DNA of 64,000 nucleotides from Paracoccus ravus (GTDB lineage Bacteria; Pseudomonadota; Alphaproteobacteria; Rhodobacterales; Rhodobacteraceae), in the NCBI RefSeq assembly GCF_004522175.1, contig NZ_SDEB01000021.1:1-64000 (forward strand), in the 5' to 3' direction. How positions within the stretch are numbered: position 1 is the first letter of the stretch; each line of letters opens with the position of its first letter. Positions 1 to 9,139 of the stretch are shown piece by piece. The notes under the pieces were generated by a model, which was not told where the DNA came from, did no database searches, and saw only the letters and a program-made list of their open reading frames with translations. Both the position numbers and the translations under genes were made by a program.

Positions 1-216
1 CAATCCCATGACATAGCCAACGACAAGCATGCGGATCATGAGTTCCGGATCAATCGAGGGTCGGCCTGTATGGCTGTAAAAAGCCCGCATCTCATCGTGC
101 AGATCAGCCAGGTCCAGAAACCGGTCGATGCCCCGGACGAGGTGAGCGGACGGAATATGCGTCTCAAGATCGAACGCGTAGAACAGTCGGGCATGAGCCT
201 TCTGTCTTCCGACCAT
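1..216 (-). CDS. IS1182-like transposase, N-terminal part (cut by window edge)
   Basis: Reading leftwards from the ATG at 214-216, the frame stays open for 72 codons to the window edge. The product starts MVGRQKAHARLFYAFDLE and runs to PELMIRMLVVGYVMGL, which resembles the DUF772 N-terminal domain of IS1182/IS5-group transposases (seen from memory of the family, not searched). A good ribosome site (GGGAGGG) lies just upstream. The catalytic DDE part would lie outside the window, so it cannot be judged whether the element is intact. The outer end of the element should fall somewhere in about 220-295, but no terminal repeat can be proven without the other end. Confidence 0.8.
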   Translation of the reverse strand, partial: MVGRQKAHARLFYAFDLETHIPSAHLVRGIDRFLDLADLHDEMRAFYSHTGRPSIDPELMIRMLVVGYVMGL

Positions 217-295
217 CGTGAACCCTCCCAATCCCCATAATCCAAGGGAATCAGAAGGCTTTGCACAATCAAGCGCAGAGTCTCTCAACAGCATC
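1..295. mobile_element. Insertion sequence end (approximate)
   Basis: This is the left-over end of an insertion sequence, inferred from the transposase N-terminus at 1-216 plus its leader. The right boundary is a guess: the terminal inverted repeat is not identifiable with only one end in view. Candidate boundary sequence lies near 258-290, before the hairpin at 296-315. Confidence 0.45.
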
Positions 296-315
296 GGCCG
301 GGAAATGTCCCGGCC
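296..315. terminator. Hairpin downstream of terC
   Basis: Perfect 7-base arms GGCCGGG (296-302) and CCCGGCC (309-315) enclose a 6-base loop, 26 bases past the terC stop. There is no strong T-run on either strand, so it is a weak candidate terminator. Confidence 0.35.
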
Positions 316-341
316 CTTTGCGCGTTTCTGCCGCATCCGGC

Positions 342-1343
342 TTATTCTGCGGGCGATGCGTCCTGCCCGCGCGTGCGCCAGAGCGAATAGGCGACACCCG
401 CGCCCAGGATCGCGAAGGTGATGCCCAGCGAGACGGCGGGCGGGAATTTCGCCAGGCCCATCAGATCCGCGATGAACACCTTCGAGCCGATGAAGACCAG
501 CAACACGGCCAGCGCCTGCTTGAGATATTCAAAGCGGTGGATGATCGCCGCAAGCGCGAAGAACAGCGCCCGCAGGCCAAGGATCGCGAAGATGTTCGAG
601 GTATAGACGATATAGGGGTCGGTGGTGATCGCAAAGACCGCCGGGACCGAGTCGACCGCGAAGATCACGTCAGCGATCTCGATCATCACCAGCGCCAGCA
701 GCAAAGGCGTCGCATGGCGCACGATGCGGCCGGTGCGGCTGTCCTTCTGCTTCACGATGAAGGCATGGCCATGCAATTCGTCGGTCAGACGCATATGGCG
801 GCGCAGGAAGTTCAGGACCGGGTTCGAGCCCATGTCATGCTCCTTGTCGCCCATGAACAGCATCTTGATGCCCGTCAGGATCAGGAAACCGGCGAAGATA
901 TAAAGCACCCAGCCATATTGGGCGACCAGCGTCGCGCCGACGCCGATCATCACGCCGCGCAGCACGATCACGCCCAGAATGCCCCAGAACAGCACGCGGT
1001 GCTGATAGGCGCGCGGGATCGACAGCGTGGTGAAAATCAGCGCGATGACAAAGACGTTGTCCATCGCCAGCGTCTTTTCGACGACGAAGGCCGTCATGTA
1101 TTCAGCCGCCGAGGTCGCGCCCATCTGATACCAGATGAAGCCGCCGAAAAGCACGCCGAGCGAGATATAAAGGGCCGAAAGCTTCAGACTTTCGGCGACG
1201 CCGATCTCATGATCCTTGCGGTTCAAGACACCAAGGTCAAAGGCCAGCAGCGCGCCGACAAGGCCAAGGAAAAGCAGCCACAACCAAAGCGGCGTGCCCA
1301 GAAACAGGGTCAGGTAAAAAGGGTCCACAATCAGGCTCCACAT
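342..1343 (-). CDS. TerC/Alx-family integral membrane protein
   Basis: This 333-residue, strongly hydrophobic protein has about nine membrane segments. It carries the two acidic family motifs: EKTLAMDNVFVIA in the first half and IEIADVIFAVDSVPA in the second half. TerC/Alx proteins sit in the inner membrane and are linked to tellurite resistance, alkaline pH response and manganese export. I chose the ATG at 1343 (MWSLIVDPFYL) because family members begin just before the first membrane segment. The frame is open for another 216 codons upstream, but that part reads as low-complexity antisense and overlaps the opposite gene at 1587. No clear ribosome site precedes the start, so it is the least certain point. 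The substrate is not predictable. Confidence 0.88.
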   Translation of the reverse strand: MWSLIVDPFYLTLFLGTPLWLWLLFLGLVGALLAFDLGVLNRKDHEIGVAESLKLSALYISLGVLFGGFIWYQMGATSAAEYMTAFVVEKTLAMDNVFVIALIFTTLSIPRAYQHRVLFWGILGVIVLRGVMIGVGATLVAQYGWVLYIFAGFLILTGIKMLFMGDKEHDMGSNPVLNFLRRHMRLTDELHGHAFIVKQKDSRTGRIVRHATPLLLALVMIEIADVIFAVDSVPAVFAITTDPYIVYTSNIFAILGLRALFFALAAIIHRFEYLKQALAVLLVFIGSKVFIADLMGLAKFPPAVSLGITFAILGAGVAYSLWRTRGQDASPAE

Positions 1344-1586
1344 CAGAAGGAATGCCGATGCGTCGCCGATGGAAGAAAGATCCGGGCGGGCACCGAGCAA
1401 GGCTCGATGCGGTCCGACATCACGACATTTGTCGCCAGAGGGGCCCGGTCCGCAGCCGGGAAATAGGGGGCTCGAAATCCACCTGCAAGAGGGCGCGCGA
1501 AAATTCCTGCGCTCAGATGGGCCGCCCGCCCCTTTTCTCGCCCGAAACATGGGACTAACTATCGCCCGACCAATGAGGAACGGCCC

Positions 1587-2450
1587 ATGATCTACAAGAC
1601 GAAAGCCGAATGGCTGAACGCACAGCGCAGGCGCGTGCTGTTTTTCGGCATGTCGGGACTGGGCAAGACCTATCTCGCGACCATGCTGCGCAATGCGGGC
1701 GACTGGTTCCATTACTCGGTCGATTACCGCATCGGCACGCGCTACATGGGCGAGCTGATCGCCGATAACTTCAAGCGCGAGGCGATGAAGGTCCCTTTCC
1801 TGCGCGAATTGCTGCTGTCGGATTCGGTCTATATCGCGTCGAACATCACCTTCGAGAACCTTGCGCCGCTTTCGACTTATCTGGGCAAGCCCGGCAGCGC
1901 ATCGCGCGGCGGCCTCGATTTCGAGGAATATATGCGCCGGCAGGACCAGCATCGCACGGCCGAGATTTCCTCGCTGCTGGATACCGGCCATTTCATCCGC
2001 CGCGCCAAGGACATCTATAATATCCCGAATTTCGTCTGCGATTCCGGTGGATCGGTCTGCGAAGTGGTCGATCCCTTCGCCGAAACCGACCCGGTGCTGG
2101 ATGCGCTGGACAAAGAATTACTGCTGGTCTGGATCAAGGGCTCGGACGCACATACGGCGGAACTGGTGCGCCGCTTCGACCGCGCGCCGAAGCCGATGTA
2201 TTATCAGCCGCAATTTCTTGATCGCGCATGGACCGATTACCGGGTTGAAAAAGGGCTGACAGAGGAACAGGTCAATCCCGATGATTTCATCCGCTGGACC
2301 TATTCCCGCGCTCTGGCCCATCGCCAGCCCCGCTATCAGGCGATGGCCCGCCGCGGCGTGACGCTGCTCGCCGAGGAAGTCGCCGAGTTGAAATCGCCCG
2401 AGGACCTGATCCAGTTGATCGGCCTCGCCATCGACAGAAAGGACGCATAA
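1587..2450 (+). CDS. P-loop ATPase of unknown function, coupled to metA
   Basis: The 287-residue protein has a Walker A motif GMSGLGKT at residues 21-28 after a short basic N-terminus. The rest (motifs such as [16 protein letters not shown]) does not match a family I can name. I recall similar ATPases beside metA in other Rhodobacterales, but its role is unknown. Its stop codon TAA shares one base with the metA start (TAATG at 2448-2452), so translation is probably coupled. A nucleotide-dependent kinase or regulatory role next to methionine synthesis is possible but is only inference. Confidence 0.88.
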   Translation: MIYKTKAEWLNAQRRRVLFFGMSGLGKTYLATMLRNAGDWFHYSVDYRIGTRYMGELIADNFKREAMKVPFLRELLLSDSVYIASNITFENLAPLSTYLGKPGSASRGGLDFEEYMRRQDQHRTAEISSLLDTGHFIRRAKDIYNIPNFVCDSGGSVCEVVDPFAETDPVLDALDKELLLVWIKGSDAHTAELVRRFDRAPKPMYYQPQFLDRAWTDYRVEKGLTEEQVNPDDFIRWTYSRALAHRQPRYQAMARRGVTLLAEEVAELKSPEDLIQLIGLAIDRKDA

Positions 2451-3376
2451 TGCCCATTACCCTGCCAAATGACCTGCCCGCCTTCGACATCCTGTCGGAT
2501 GAGGGCGTCATGGTCATATCGCCGGGTCGGGCCGCGACCCAAGACATCCGTCCGCTGCGCATCGGGCTCTTGAACCTGATGCCGAAAAAGATCCAGACCG
2601 AGAACCAATTCGCCCGGCTGATCGGCGCAACGCCCTTGCAGATCGACTTCCAGCTGATCCGCATGTCGGACCATGAAAGCCGCAATACGGCGGCCGATCA
2701 CATGCAGTCCTTTTATCGCCGCTTCTGCGAGGTCGAGGCGACGGGCGAGAAGTTCGACGGACTCATCATTACTGGCGCGCCAATCGAGCATCTGCCCTTC
2801 GAGGATGTGACCTATTGGGACGAATTGACCCGCGTCTTCGAATGGACCCAGAGCCATGTCCATTCCACCTTCGGCGTGTGCTGGGGCGGCATGGCGATGG
2901 CGTGGCATTTCAACCGGCTGGAAAAGCATAGCCTTGACCACAAGGCCTTCGGCTGCTTCCGCCACCGCAACCTTGCGCCCGCCAGCCCCTATCTGCGCGG
3001 ATTCTCGGATGACGTTTTAGTCCCGGTCAGCCGCTGGACCGAGGTACGTCAGGACGAGGTCGACGCGATCCCGGCTTTGCGCACGCTGATCGCCTCGGAA
3101 CAGGCCGGCCCCTGCCTGATCGAGGACCCGGACCGCCGCGCGCTCTATGTCTTCAACCATTTCGAATATGACAGCACGACGCTGAAGGACGAATATGACC
3201 GCGACGTGCTGGCCGGGAAACCGATCAACGTCCCGGTGAATTACTATCCCGATGACGACCCGGCGCAGGTGCCCATGAACCGCTGGCGCAGCCATGCCCA
3301 TCTGCTTTACGGTAACTGGATCAACGAGATCTACCAGACGACCTATTACGACATGGAACGTATCGGGAAAGGGTAA
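2450..3376 (+). CDS. metA: Homoserine O-acyltransferase (probably acetyl-CoA type)
   Basis: First committed step of methionine synthesis: acyl transfer to the hydroxyl of homoserine, in the cytoplasm. The 308 residues show the MetA catalytic set: Cys144 in FGVCWGGM, and His237/Glu239 in FNHFEYD. In this family a glycine at the TGAP(x)G position marks succinyl-CoA use (E. coli Gly111) and a glutamate marks acetyl-CoA use (B. cereus). Here the motif is TGAPIE with Glu113, so the product is expected to be O-acetylhomoserine. The gene starts one base inside the stop of the upstream ATPase gene. No SAM-II riboswitch signature was seen ahead of the pair. Confidence 0.96.
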   Translation: MPITLPNDLPAFDILSDEGVMVISPGRAATQDIRPLRIGLLNLMPKKIQTENQFARLIGATPLQIDFQLIRMSDHESRNTAADHMQSFYRRFCEVEATGEKFDGLIITGAPIEHLPFEDVTYWDELTRVFEWTQSHVHSTFGVCWGGMAMAWHFNRLEKHSLDHKAFGCFRHRNLAPASPYLRGFSDDVLVPVSRWTEVRQDEVDAIPALRTLIASEQAGPCLIEDPDRRALYVFNHFEYDSTTLKDEYDRDVLAGKPINVPVNYYPDDDPAQVPMNRWRSHAHLLYGNWINEIYQTTYYDMERIGKG

Positions 3377-3379
3377 TTC

Positions 3380-4291
3380 GTGGCGAAGAAGTTCGAGAAG
3401 AAGGCATTGACGAAGGATCAGCCCGATCTTCCTTACGTCGGGGCGATCACCCGGTTCTTTGAGAATGACGCGCCCTCGGAAATTCGCAAGGCCATCAAAA
3501 AGGCCGGCAAGGATGACATCCTCAGCAAGAGCTATCCCTATCGCGAGGAAATGAGCGAGAAGGATTACGCGGCGCATATGGACGTGCTGCAATTGCAGCT
3601 CGTCCGCATGATGCGCGACGTGATCCAGACCGGAAAACGCGTCGTGGTTGTCTTCGAGGGCCGCGACGCTGCGGGCAAGGGCGGCACGATTGAGCGGGTG
3701 CGCGAGAACCTGAACCCGCGCTCGACCTATATCGTGGCTCTGCCCAAGCCCAGCGAGCGCGAATCCGGGCAATGGTATTTCCAGCGCTATGTCGATTGGC
3801 TGCCCGCGCGGGGCGAAATCGCGCTCTTCGACCGCAGCTGGTACAATCGCGGCGTGGTCGAGAAGGTCTTCGGCTTTTCCGACAAGAACCAGCGCGAGAC
3901 CTTCTTCCGCCAGCTTCCCGCCTTCGAGGCCATGTTCGCCGATGACGGGATCATCCTCGTGAAGCTGTGGCTCAGCGTCGATCGCGCCGAGCAGTTGAAG
4001 CGATTCCTCGACCGCGAGAAAGACCCGCTGAAGCAATGGAAACTCAGTTCCATCGACGTGGACGGGCTGGCGAAATGGGACGACTATACCGACGCGATCC
4101 ATGACACGCTGAAGCGCAGCCATACCAAGGTCGCGCCCTGGACGGTGATCCGCTCGGATGACAAGCGCCGGGCGCGGATCGCAGCGATCCAGACCATCCT
4201 GCATGCGGTGGATTTCCATGGCCGCGACGATGCGCTGATCGGCCAGCCCGATCCCAAGATCTGCGGCACTCCCGACATCTTGACGGATTGA
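3380..4291 (+). CDS. ppk2: Polyphosphate kinase 2 family protein
   Basis: Transfers phosphate between polyphosphate and nucleotides in the cytoplasm. The 303-residue single-domain protein shows Walker [13 protein letters not shown] (residues 92-103) and the Walker B/lid segment [18 protein letters not shown], both typical of PPK2. Start is GTG at 3380, only three bases after the metA stop, which suggests co-transcription. Whether it prefers nucleoside mono- or diphosphates cannot be read from the sequence by eye. Confidence 0.95.
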   Translation: MAKKFEKKALTKDQPDLPYVGAITRFFENDAPSEIRKAIKKAGKDDILSKSYPYREEMSEKDYAAHMDVLQLQLVRMMRDVIQTGKRVVVVFEGRDAAGKGGTIERVRENLNPRSTYIVALPKPSERESGQWYFQRYVDWLPARGEIALFDRSWYNRGVVEKVFGFSDKNQRETFFRQLPAFEAMFADDGIILVKLWLSVDRAEQLKRFLDREKDPLKQWKLSSIDVDGLAKWDDYTDAIHDTLKRSHTKVAPWTVIRSDDKRRARIAAIQTILHAVDFHGRDDALIGQPDPKICGTPDILTD

Positions 4292-4293
4292 CC

Positions 4294-5196
4294 ATGCGAG
4301 GGCTTTTCGTCCTGCTGCTGGGCCTTACGCTTTGGGCACAAATGGCGCTTGCGCAGGATCTGCCGAAGCCACGCTCGGTGACGGTGAATGATTTTGCCGA
4401 AGTGATCACCCCCGAGGATGAGGCCGCTATCGACCGCGCTTTGCAGGAGCTGCGGAACACCACCGGCATCGAGGGCACGGTGGTCACGCTCGAGGACCGA
4501 GCCCGCTATGGCGGCAGCGACGGGCTCGAACCCTTCGCGACTCGGCTTTTCAACCAATGGGGCGTGGGCGATGCGAGCCGCAATGACGGCTTCATGGTGC
4601 TGGTCCTCGCCCTCGACCGCGAGGCCCGCATTGAACTGGGCGCGGGCTATTCGCCCGAAGCCGACATCCGCGCCCAAGACATCATGCGCGGCACCATGCT
4701 GCCCGCCTTCCGCGAGAACCGCCTGTCGACAGGCACGCGCGACGGGACCGAAGCCGTCATCTCGCTGATCGCCCGCCCGCAAGCGCAAGGCTTGCCGCCC
4801 CCGAAGCCAAGAAACAACTGGGCCGATAAGGCGGTGAAATTCATGTTCTTCGGGGCTTTCACCGCGATTTTCGCCGCGATCGCCCGGCGGCATTGGCGTC
4901 GCCGTCATTGCCCGCAATGCGGCAAGGGCAAGCTGGTCGTTGAACGCGCGCCCCATCACGCCCCCCGACCCGAGGGCGGCTACATGATCGACGAAACCCA
5001 GATCACTCGCTCCTGCCCCAGTTGCGGCTGGTCCGAGACCCGAAGCAGCCCGATGCCGCAGCGCATCTGGTATGATCCGTCCGGCGAAGTACTGCGACGC
5101 GAGCGCAACCCGGCCTATCGCGCAGCCTCGCGCAGCGGCGGATCGGGCTTTGGCGGCGGCTCGTCGCGTGGCGGCGGCGCTTCCGGGCGCTGGTAG
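4294..5196 (+). CDS. TPM-domain protein with C-terminal zinc ribbon
   Basis: The protein of about 300 residues starts with a signal peptide (MRGLFVLLLGLTLWAQMALAQ). It continues with a TPM (YgcG/DUF477) domain beginning SVTVNDFAEVITPEDE, a central membrane segment near residues 180-195, a zinc-ribbon-like part with CPQCG and CPSCG pairs, and a Gly/Ser-rich tail ending SGRW. TPM proteins are envelope proteins, some with phosphatase activity; the substrate here is unknown. I took the ATG at 4294; a TTG at 4288, overlapping the ppk2 stop, is in frame and also possible. Confidence 0.82.
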   Translation: MRGLFVLLLGLTLWAQMALAQDLPKPRSVTVNDFAEVITPEDEAAIDRALQELRNTTGIEGTVVTLEDRARYGGSDGLEPFATRLFNQWGVGDASRNDGFMVLVLALDREARIELGAGYSPEADIRAQDIMRGTMLPAFRENRLSTGTRDGTEAVISLIARPQAQGLPPPKPRNNWADKAVKFMFFGAFTAIFAAIARRHWRRRHCPQCGKGKLVVERAPHHAPRPEGGYMIDETQITRSCPSCGWSETRSSPMPQRIWYDPSGEVLRRERNPAYRAASRSGGSGFGGGSSRGGGASGRW

Positions 5197-5259
5197 GGCT
5201 AACCTGCTAATTTATTTAGCAATGCCCCCGGAACGGGCAACGAAGCGGGCTTGCGATGC

Positions 5260-5288
5260 TTGCGGGCGGTTTGCCGGGCCGCTAGCGT
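5260..5288 (+). promoter_or_regulatory. Candidate sigma70-type promoter of the binding-protein gene
   Basis: TTGCGG (5260-5265) and TAGCGT (5283-5288) are 17 bases apart, 33 bases before the start codon at 5322. A small dyad TGCTAA/TTAGCA with a 5-base loop also lies upstream near 5209-5225. Sequence match only. Confidence 0.4.
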
Positions 5289-5321
5289 CCGAAACATCAC
5301 CACTCCACTCAAAGGTCACAG

Positions 5322-6371
5322 ATGAAACTTCTGCGCTCCTCCGCCCTTGCTCTCGTCCTGACGGGCATGGCCGCTCCCGTCTTTGCCGCCGATTCCGAAC
5401 TGACCGTCTTCGACTGGGCGGGCTTCGAGGAACCCTCGATCTTTCAGGGCTATGTCGAGAAATATGGCGACAGCCCGACCTATGCCTTTTACGGCGATGA
5501 CGACGAGGCCTATCAAAAGCTCGCCTCGGGCTTCAAGGCGGACATCGCGCATCCCTGCTCGCAGATGATCTCGAAATATCGCGATGCCGGGCTGATCGAG
5601 CCTTGGGATGTTTCCAAGATCCCGAATTTCGAAAGCATCGACCCCAAGTTCCTGGCCAGCCCGATCTTCAAGGACGATCAGGGCGTCTGGTTCATCCCGA
5701 CCGACTGGGGCGCGACCGCCATCGCCTATAATACAGAAACGGTCCCGGCCGAGGACGTTGCGAGCCTGAATGTCTTTACCGACGCGAAATACCAGGGCCG
5801 CACCTCGCTGCCCGATTCGGCCGATGACGTCTGGGCACTCGCCTATCTCGCAACCGGGGTGACGGACTGGACCAAGGTCACGGACGAGCAATTCGCCGCC
5901 GCCGCCGATTGGCTGCGCAAGGCGCATGTCAATGTCGCGGCTTATTGGGCTGATCCTTCCGAACAGGCCCAACTGATGGCTTCGGGTGCGGTGGACGTGG
6001 CCTGGTCGTGGAATGACGGCGTGGTGCTTCTGGAAAACGAGGGCTTTCCCATCGGCTTCCAACGTGCGCCAAAAGAGGGCTCGTCGAATTTCTTCTGCGG
6101 CTTCATCAATCTCAAGGACGGTCCCGGCAGCGAGGACAAGGCGCATGAATTCATGAATGCCTGGCTCGCGCCCGCCTCGGCCAAAGGGCTTCTGGACACG
6201 ATCGGCTATGGCCATACCTCGACCGTCGCGATGGAAACGGTCAAGGACGAGCCGGCGGTCAAGAACGGCCTGTCCGAGGTCGATGCGCCGATCCTGAGCC
6301 AGACGCCGAACGATCCCGCGCAGCGTGAAAAGCAGCTGGCCGAATTCGAAAAGATCAAGGCAGGCTTCTGA
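5322..6371 (+). CDS. Extracellular solute-binding protein, PotD-like
   Basis: The 349-residue protein has a signal peptide ending in FAADS (cleavage after about residue 22). The mature part is typical of polyamine-type periplasmic binding proteins (LTVFDWAGFEEPSIFQGY, WFIPTDWGATAIAYNTE, DVAWSWNDGVVLL). It should capture spermidine, putrescine or a similar small amine for an ABC importer. No permease or ATPase genes adjoin it, so it is an orphan binding protein and its transporter must lie elsewhere. It is followed by a clear terminator and by ssrA. Confidence 0.9.
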   Translation: MKLLRSSALALVLTGMAAPVFAADSELTVFDWAGFEEPSIFQGYVEKYGDSPTYAFYGDDDEAYQKLASGFKADIAHPCSQMISKYRDAGLIEPWDVSKIPNFESIDPKFLASPIFKDDQGVWFIPTDWGATAIAYNTETVPAEDVASLNVFTDAKYQGRTSLPDSADDVWALAYLATGVTDWTKVTDEQFAAAADWLRKAHVNVAAYWADPSEQAQLMASGAVDVAWSWNDGVVLLENEGFPIGFQRAPKEGSSNFFCGFINLKDGPGSEDKAHEFMNAWLAPASAKGLLDTIGYGHTSTVAMETVKDEPAVKNGLSEVDAPILSQTPNDPAQREKQLAEFEKIKAGF

Positions 6372-6383
6372 TCCGTCGAGCAG

Positions 6384-6409
6384 AAAGGGGGGCGACAGCC
6401 TCCCTTTTT
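6384..6409 (+). terminator. Rho-independent terminator of the binding-protein gene
   Basis: The sequence forms a stem AAAGGG-GGC with GCC-T-CCCTTT around the loop GACA and ends in a run of Ts, starting 12 bases after the stop codon. Confidence 0.8.
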
Positions 6410-6446
6410 CATTCCGCGGCAGATCGCGGACGGGAATATAGTGCCC

Positions 6447-6475
6447 TTGCGCATGGCCGTGGCCCTGCCTATATT
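6447..6475 (+). promoter_or_regulatory. Promoter of the tmRNA gene
   Basis: TTGCGC (6447-6452) and TATATT (6470-6475) lie 17 bases apart. This predicts a transcript start near 6482, just ahead of the acceptor piece of the permuted tmRNA. Confidence 0.65.
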
Positions 6476-6481
6476 CCGCCT

Positions 6482-6796
6482 GTTCGGGTTCGCCCGGACT
6501 ATGGACATAAACGCGCAGGTAATAAGCGGATCGGACCCGGGGGCGGTACCCGGCGACTCCACCAAACTCCCTCGTTGGGGGCATCTGGGGTCGAAACAGG
6601 ATCGACGAACGTCTAAAGCTGTTTGCTTTGTCTCGGTGAGCTACCACCGATATCGGTGCAAATTGTACAGTTGCCAACGACAACCGTGCTCCGGTCGCTC
6701 TGGCTGCGTAAGCAGCTCGGGTAACCGAAACTTAAGCCCTTGCGCCTAGCAGTGTAAGGCGGGGCCCGCAGGAGCCTGGCAACAGAATCCTGCACC
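6482..6796 (+). ncRNA. ssrA: Two-piece (circularly permuted) tmRNA
   Basis: tmRNA rescues stalled ribosomes and tags the nascent peptide for proteolysis. The order is permuted as in alphaproteobacteria. The acceptor piece comes first, with a T-arm CCGGG/CCCGG (6537-6541 and 6549-6553) and an encoded ACCA at 6561-6564. A 22-base excised spacer follows (6565-6586), then the coding piece starts GGGGTCG at 6587. GGGGTCG pairs over 7 bases (one G-U) with CGACTCC at 6554-6560 to rebuild the acceptor stem. GGATCGACG after it matches the D-arm region. The tag reading frame 6673-6708 gives ANDNRAPVALAA followed by TAA. The 3' end is set at a final hairpin GCAGGA/TCCTGC (6768-6793). Both outer ends are approximate. 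Confidence 0.95.
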
Positions 6797-6865
6797 TACC
6801 CCCTTTCCTTCTGGTTTTCCGCGCCTCCCCGGCCTATTCCATGGCCAAGCAAGGGGGATTGCGCG

Positions 6866-8137
6866 ATGAAAGACCTGACCCAGACCGATGCCGATGTGCT
6901 GATCGCCCAGCTTGGGACCGCCGCGCGCGACGCCGCGCTGACCCTTGCCGAGGCCAGTTCCGAGCGCAAGCACGCGGCTCTGATCAGCGCCGCCGATGCG
7001 ATCATCGCGTCTGAAGGCGCGATCCTTGATGCCAATACGCTGGACATGGATTTCGCCCGCGAAAAGGGCCTGTCCCCCGCCATGCTCGACCGCCTGCGCC
7101 TTGATGGCGCGCGCGTCCGGGCCATGGCCGAGGGGCTGCGCGCGGTCGCGGCGCAAGCCGATCCGGTCGGGCGGGTGCTGGCTGAATGGGACCGGCCGAA
7201 CGGGCTGCATATCCAGCGCGTGGCGACGCCCTTGGGGGTGATTGGCGTGATCTATGAAAGCCGCCCGAATGTCACCGCCGATGCCGCGGCGCTGGCGCTC
7301 AAATCCGGCAATGCGGTGATCCTGCGGGGCGGTTCGGAAAGCCTGAACAGTTCCGAGGCGATCCATGCCGCGCTAATCACCGGCCTGCGTCAGGCTGGCC
7401 TGCCCGAGGCCGCGATCCAGCTTGTCCCGACCCGAGACCGCGAGGCCGTCGCCGCCATGCTGCGCGCGCAGGGCCTGATCGACGTCATCGTCCCCCGCGG
7501 CGGCAAGGGGTTGGTCGGGCTGGTGCAGAAGGAAGCCCGCGTTCCGGTCTTTGCCCATCTCGAGGGCATCTGCCATGTCTATGCCGATGGCGCCGCGGAT
7601 CTGGACAAGGCCCGCCGGGTCGTCCTGAACGCCAAGACCCGCCGCACCGGCATTTGCGGCGCCGCGGAATGCCTGCTGATCGACCGCGCCTTTTACGCCC
7701 AACATGGCGCGGTGCTCATCCGCGATCTGCTGGAGGCCGGCATCGAGGTCCGTGCCGAGGGCGAGTTGTCGCAGATCCCCGGCACGGTGCCTGCGATGGA
7801 TTCGGATTTCGGCCATGAATTCCTGGACAAGATCATCGCGGCACGGCTTGTCGACGGGGTCACGGGGGCGATCTCGCATATCCGCCGCCATGGCTCGGGC
7901 CATACGGAATCGATCCTGACCGAGGATGACGCCACAGCGCGGCGGTTCTTCAACGGGCTCGACAGCGCCATTCTGATGCACAATGCCTCGACCCAATTCG
8001 CCGATGGCGGCGAATTCGGCATGGGCGCGGAAATCGGCATCGCCACCGGCAAGATGCATGCCCGCGGCCCGGTCGGCGCCGAGCAATTGACCAGCTTCAA
8101 ATATCTCGTGACCGGGGACGGAACGATCCGCGACTGA
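6866..8137 (+). CDS. proA: Gamma-glutamyl phosphate reductase (glutamate-5-semialdehyde dehydrogenase)
   Basis: Second step of proline synthesis: NADPH-dependent reduction of gamma-glutamyl phosphate. The 423-residue length is usual. The catalytic cysteine is Cys264 in [12 protein letters not shown], and the nucleotide-contact segment [20 protein letters not shown] is present. The ribosome site is the G-rich AAGGGGG about 10 bases upstream. The usual partner proB is not adjacent, unlike in many relatives. The gene has no obvious promoter match between ssrA and its start, so read-through from ssrA or a weak promoter is possible. Confidence 0.97.
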   Translation: MKDLTQTDADVLIAQLGTAARDAALTLAEASSERKHAALISAADAIIASEGAILDANTLDMDFAREKGLSPAMLDRLRLDGARVRAMAEGLRAVAAQADPVGRVLAEWDRPNGLHIQRVATPLGVIGVIYESRPNVTADAAALALKSGNAVILRGGSESLNSSEAIHAALITGLRQAGLPEAAIQLVPTRDREAVAAMLRAQGLIDVIVPRGGKGLVGLVQKEARVPVFAHLEGICHVYADGAADLDKARRVVLNAKTRRTGICGAAECLLIDRAFYAQHGAVLIRDLLEAGIEVRAEGELSQIPGTVPAMDSDFGHEFLDKIIAARLVDGVTGAISHIRRHGSGHTESILTEDDATARRFFNGLDSAILMHNASTQFADGGEFGMGAEIGIATGKMHARGPVGAEQLTSFKYLVTGDGTIRD

Positions 8138-8146
8138 GGGGCGGGT

Positions 8147-9139
8147 TTGCGCGCGCCCCGCATCCTGCATGACGATGGCCGCCACAGGCTGACGCTGTTT
8201 CGCGGGCACGCCCCCTCGGCGCGTGCGGTTCTGTGCTTTGAGGCCGGGCGGGACGTGATGAAGGGCTTTGCCCCGAGCCATTGCCCGGGCTTTGCCGAAA
8301 GGCTGGGGATCGACGCGCTGACGGTTCAGACGGCGCGGCGTGACTGGTTCCTGTCGCCCGGCAGCAGGGCGCTTGCCGATGCCATGGCCGCCGCAACGGC
8401 TGATTATGCCGAAGTGACGGCGACGGGCTTTTCCATGGGCGGCTATGCGGTGCTTCTTTATTCCCGGGCGGCGCGGGTCTCGCGATGCCTTCTGGTCTCG
8501 CCGCAATATTCGATCGATCCGCGGATTGCACCCTATGATACCGCCCGTCACACCAAGTTCCGGCGCATGAACCATCCGATGCCCCGCCCCGAGGATTGGG
8601 GCGATACCGGGCTGCGGGGCGTCCTGCTTTATGATCCGACCATCCGGGCCGACCGCGCGCATGCGGAGCGCATCAAGGCCGCCTTCCCCCGCCTGCGCCT
8701 GCTGGGACTGCCCTATGGCGGGCATCCCTGCACCGGCGTCATTGCCGACGCGGGCAAGATCGGGCGGGTGTCCACCATGCTTGTCGAGGCGCGGATGCAT
8801 CTGGGGGCGATCCGGCAGTTCCACCGCGAGGGGCGCGCGGCATCGCATCGCTATCGCCTGCACCTCGCCCGTGAGGCTCTGCCGCGCCATCCCGACCGCG
8901 CCGCCCCGGAATTGCTGCGCCTGGCGCAGGAAGGGCCGGACAGCATCCGCTTTGAAGCGGGCATGGCGCTTTTCGCGCATCAGCCGGACCTGGCCCTGGA
9001 TCTTCTTTCGCGGCTGGTGGATGAGGCCCGAAACCCTCCCGAACATTGGGGCCGGAGGATTCGCGAGGCGCTGGCGCGCGCCCCCGACCAGCCGATCCCG
9101 GCGGGGTGGGACGCCGGTTCCGGCCAATCCTCAGAATGA
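8147..9139 (+). CDS. Alpha/beta-hydrolase-like protein of unknown substrate
   Basis: The 330-residue frame starts at TTG (8147), preceded by a G-rich ribosome site (GAGGGGCGGG) and nine bases after the proA stop. Residues around GFSMGGYAVLLYSRAA (about 92-107) form a nucleophile elbow GxSxG. A late His in YGGHPCTG could complete a catalytic triad. The C-terminal hundred residues are helical and look repeat-like (EAGMALFAHQPDLALDLLSRL), similar to a TPR extension. No signal peptide is seen. It overlaps the convergent chpT gene by nine bases. Function is not known. Confidence 0.75.
   Translation: MRAPRILHDDGRHRLTLFRGHAPSARAVLCFEAGRDVMKGFAPSHCPGFAERLGIDALTVQTARRDWFLSPGSRALADAMAAATADYAEVTATGFSMGGYAVLLYSRAARVSRCLLVSPQYSIDPRIAPYDTARHTKFRRMNHPMPRPEDWGDTGLRGVLLYDPTIRADRAHAERIKAAFPRLRLLGLPYGGHPCTGVIADAGKIGRVSTMLVEARMHLGAIRQFHREGRAASHRYRLHLAREALPRHPDRAAPELLRLAQEGPDSIRFEAGMALFAHQPDLALDLLSRLVDEARNPPEHWGRRIREALARAPDQPIPAGWDAGSGQSSE

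Noticed and set aside
217..295. Terminal inverted repeat of the insertion sequence
   Set aside because: Only one end of the element is in the window, so no inverted repeat can be shown.
1344..1586. Possible manganese (yybP-ykoY) riboswitch ahead of the TerC gene
   Set aside because: I looked for the conserved GGGGAGUAGC-type elements on the minus strand and saw only an ordinary GC hairpin. Not supported.
1440..1586. Possible SAM-II riboswitch ahead of the ATPase-metA pair
   Set aside because: The conserved CGCUAAA and GCUAAAG blocks of SAM-II are absent, and metA itself is preceded by a coding gene.
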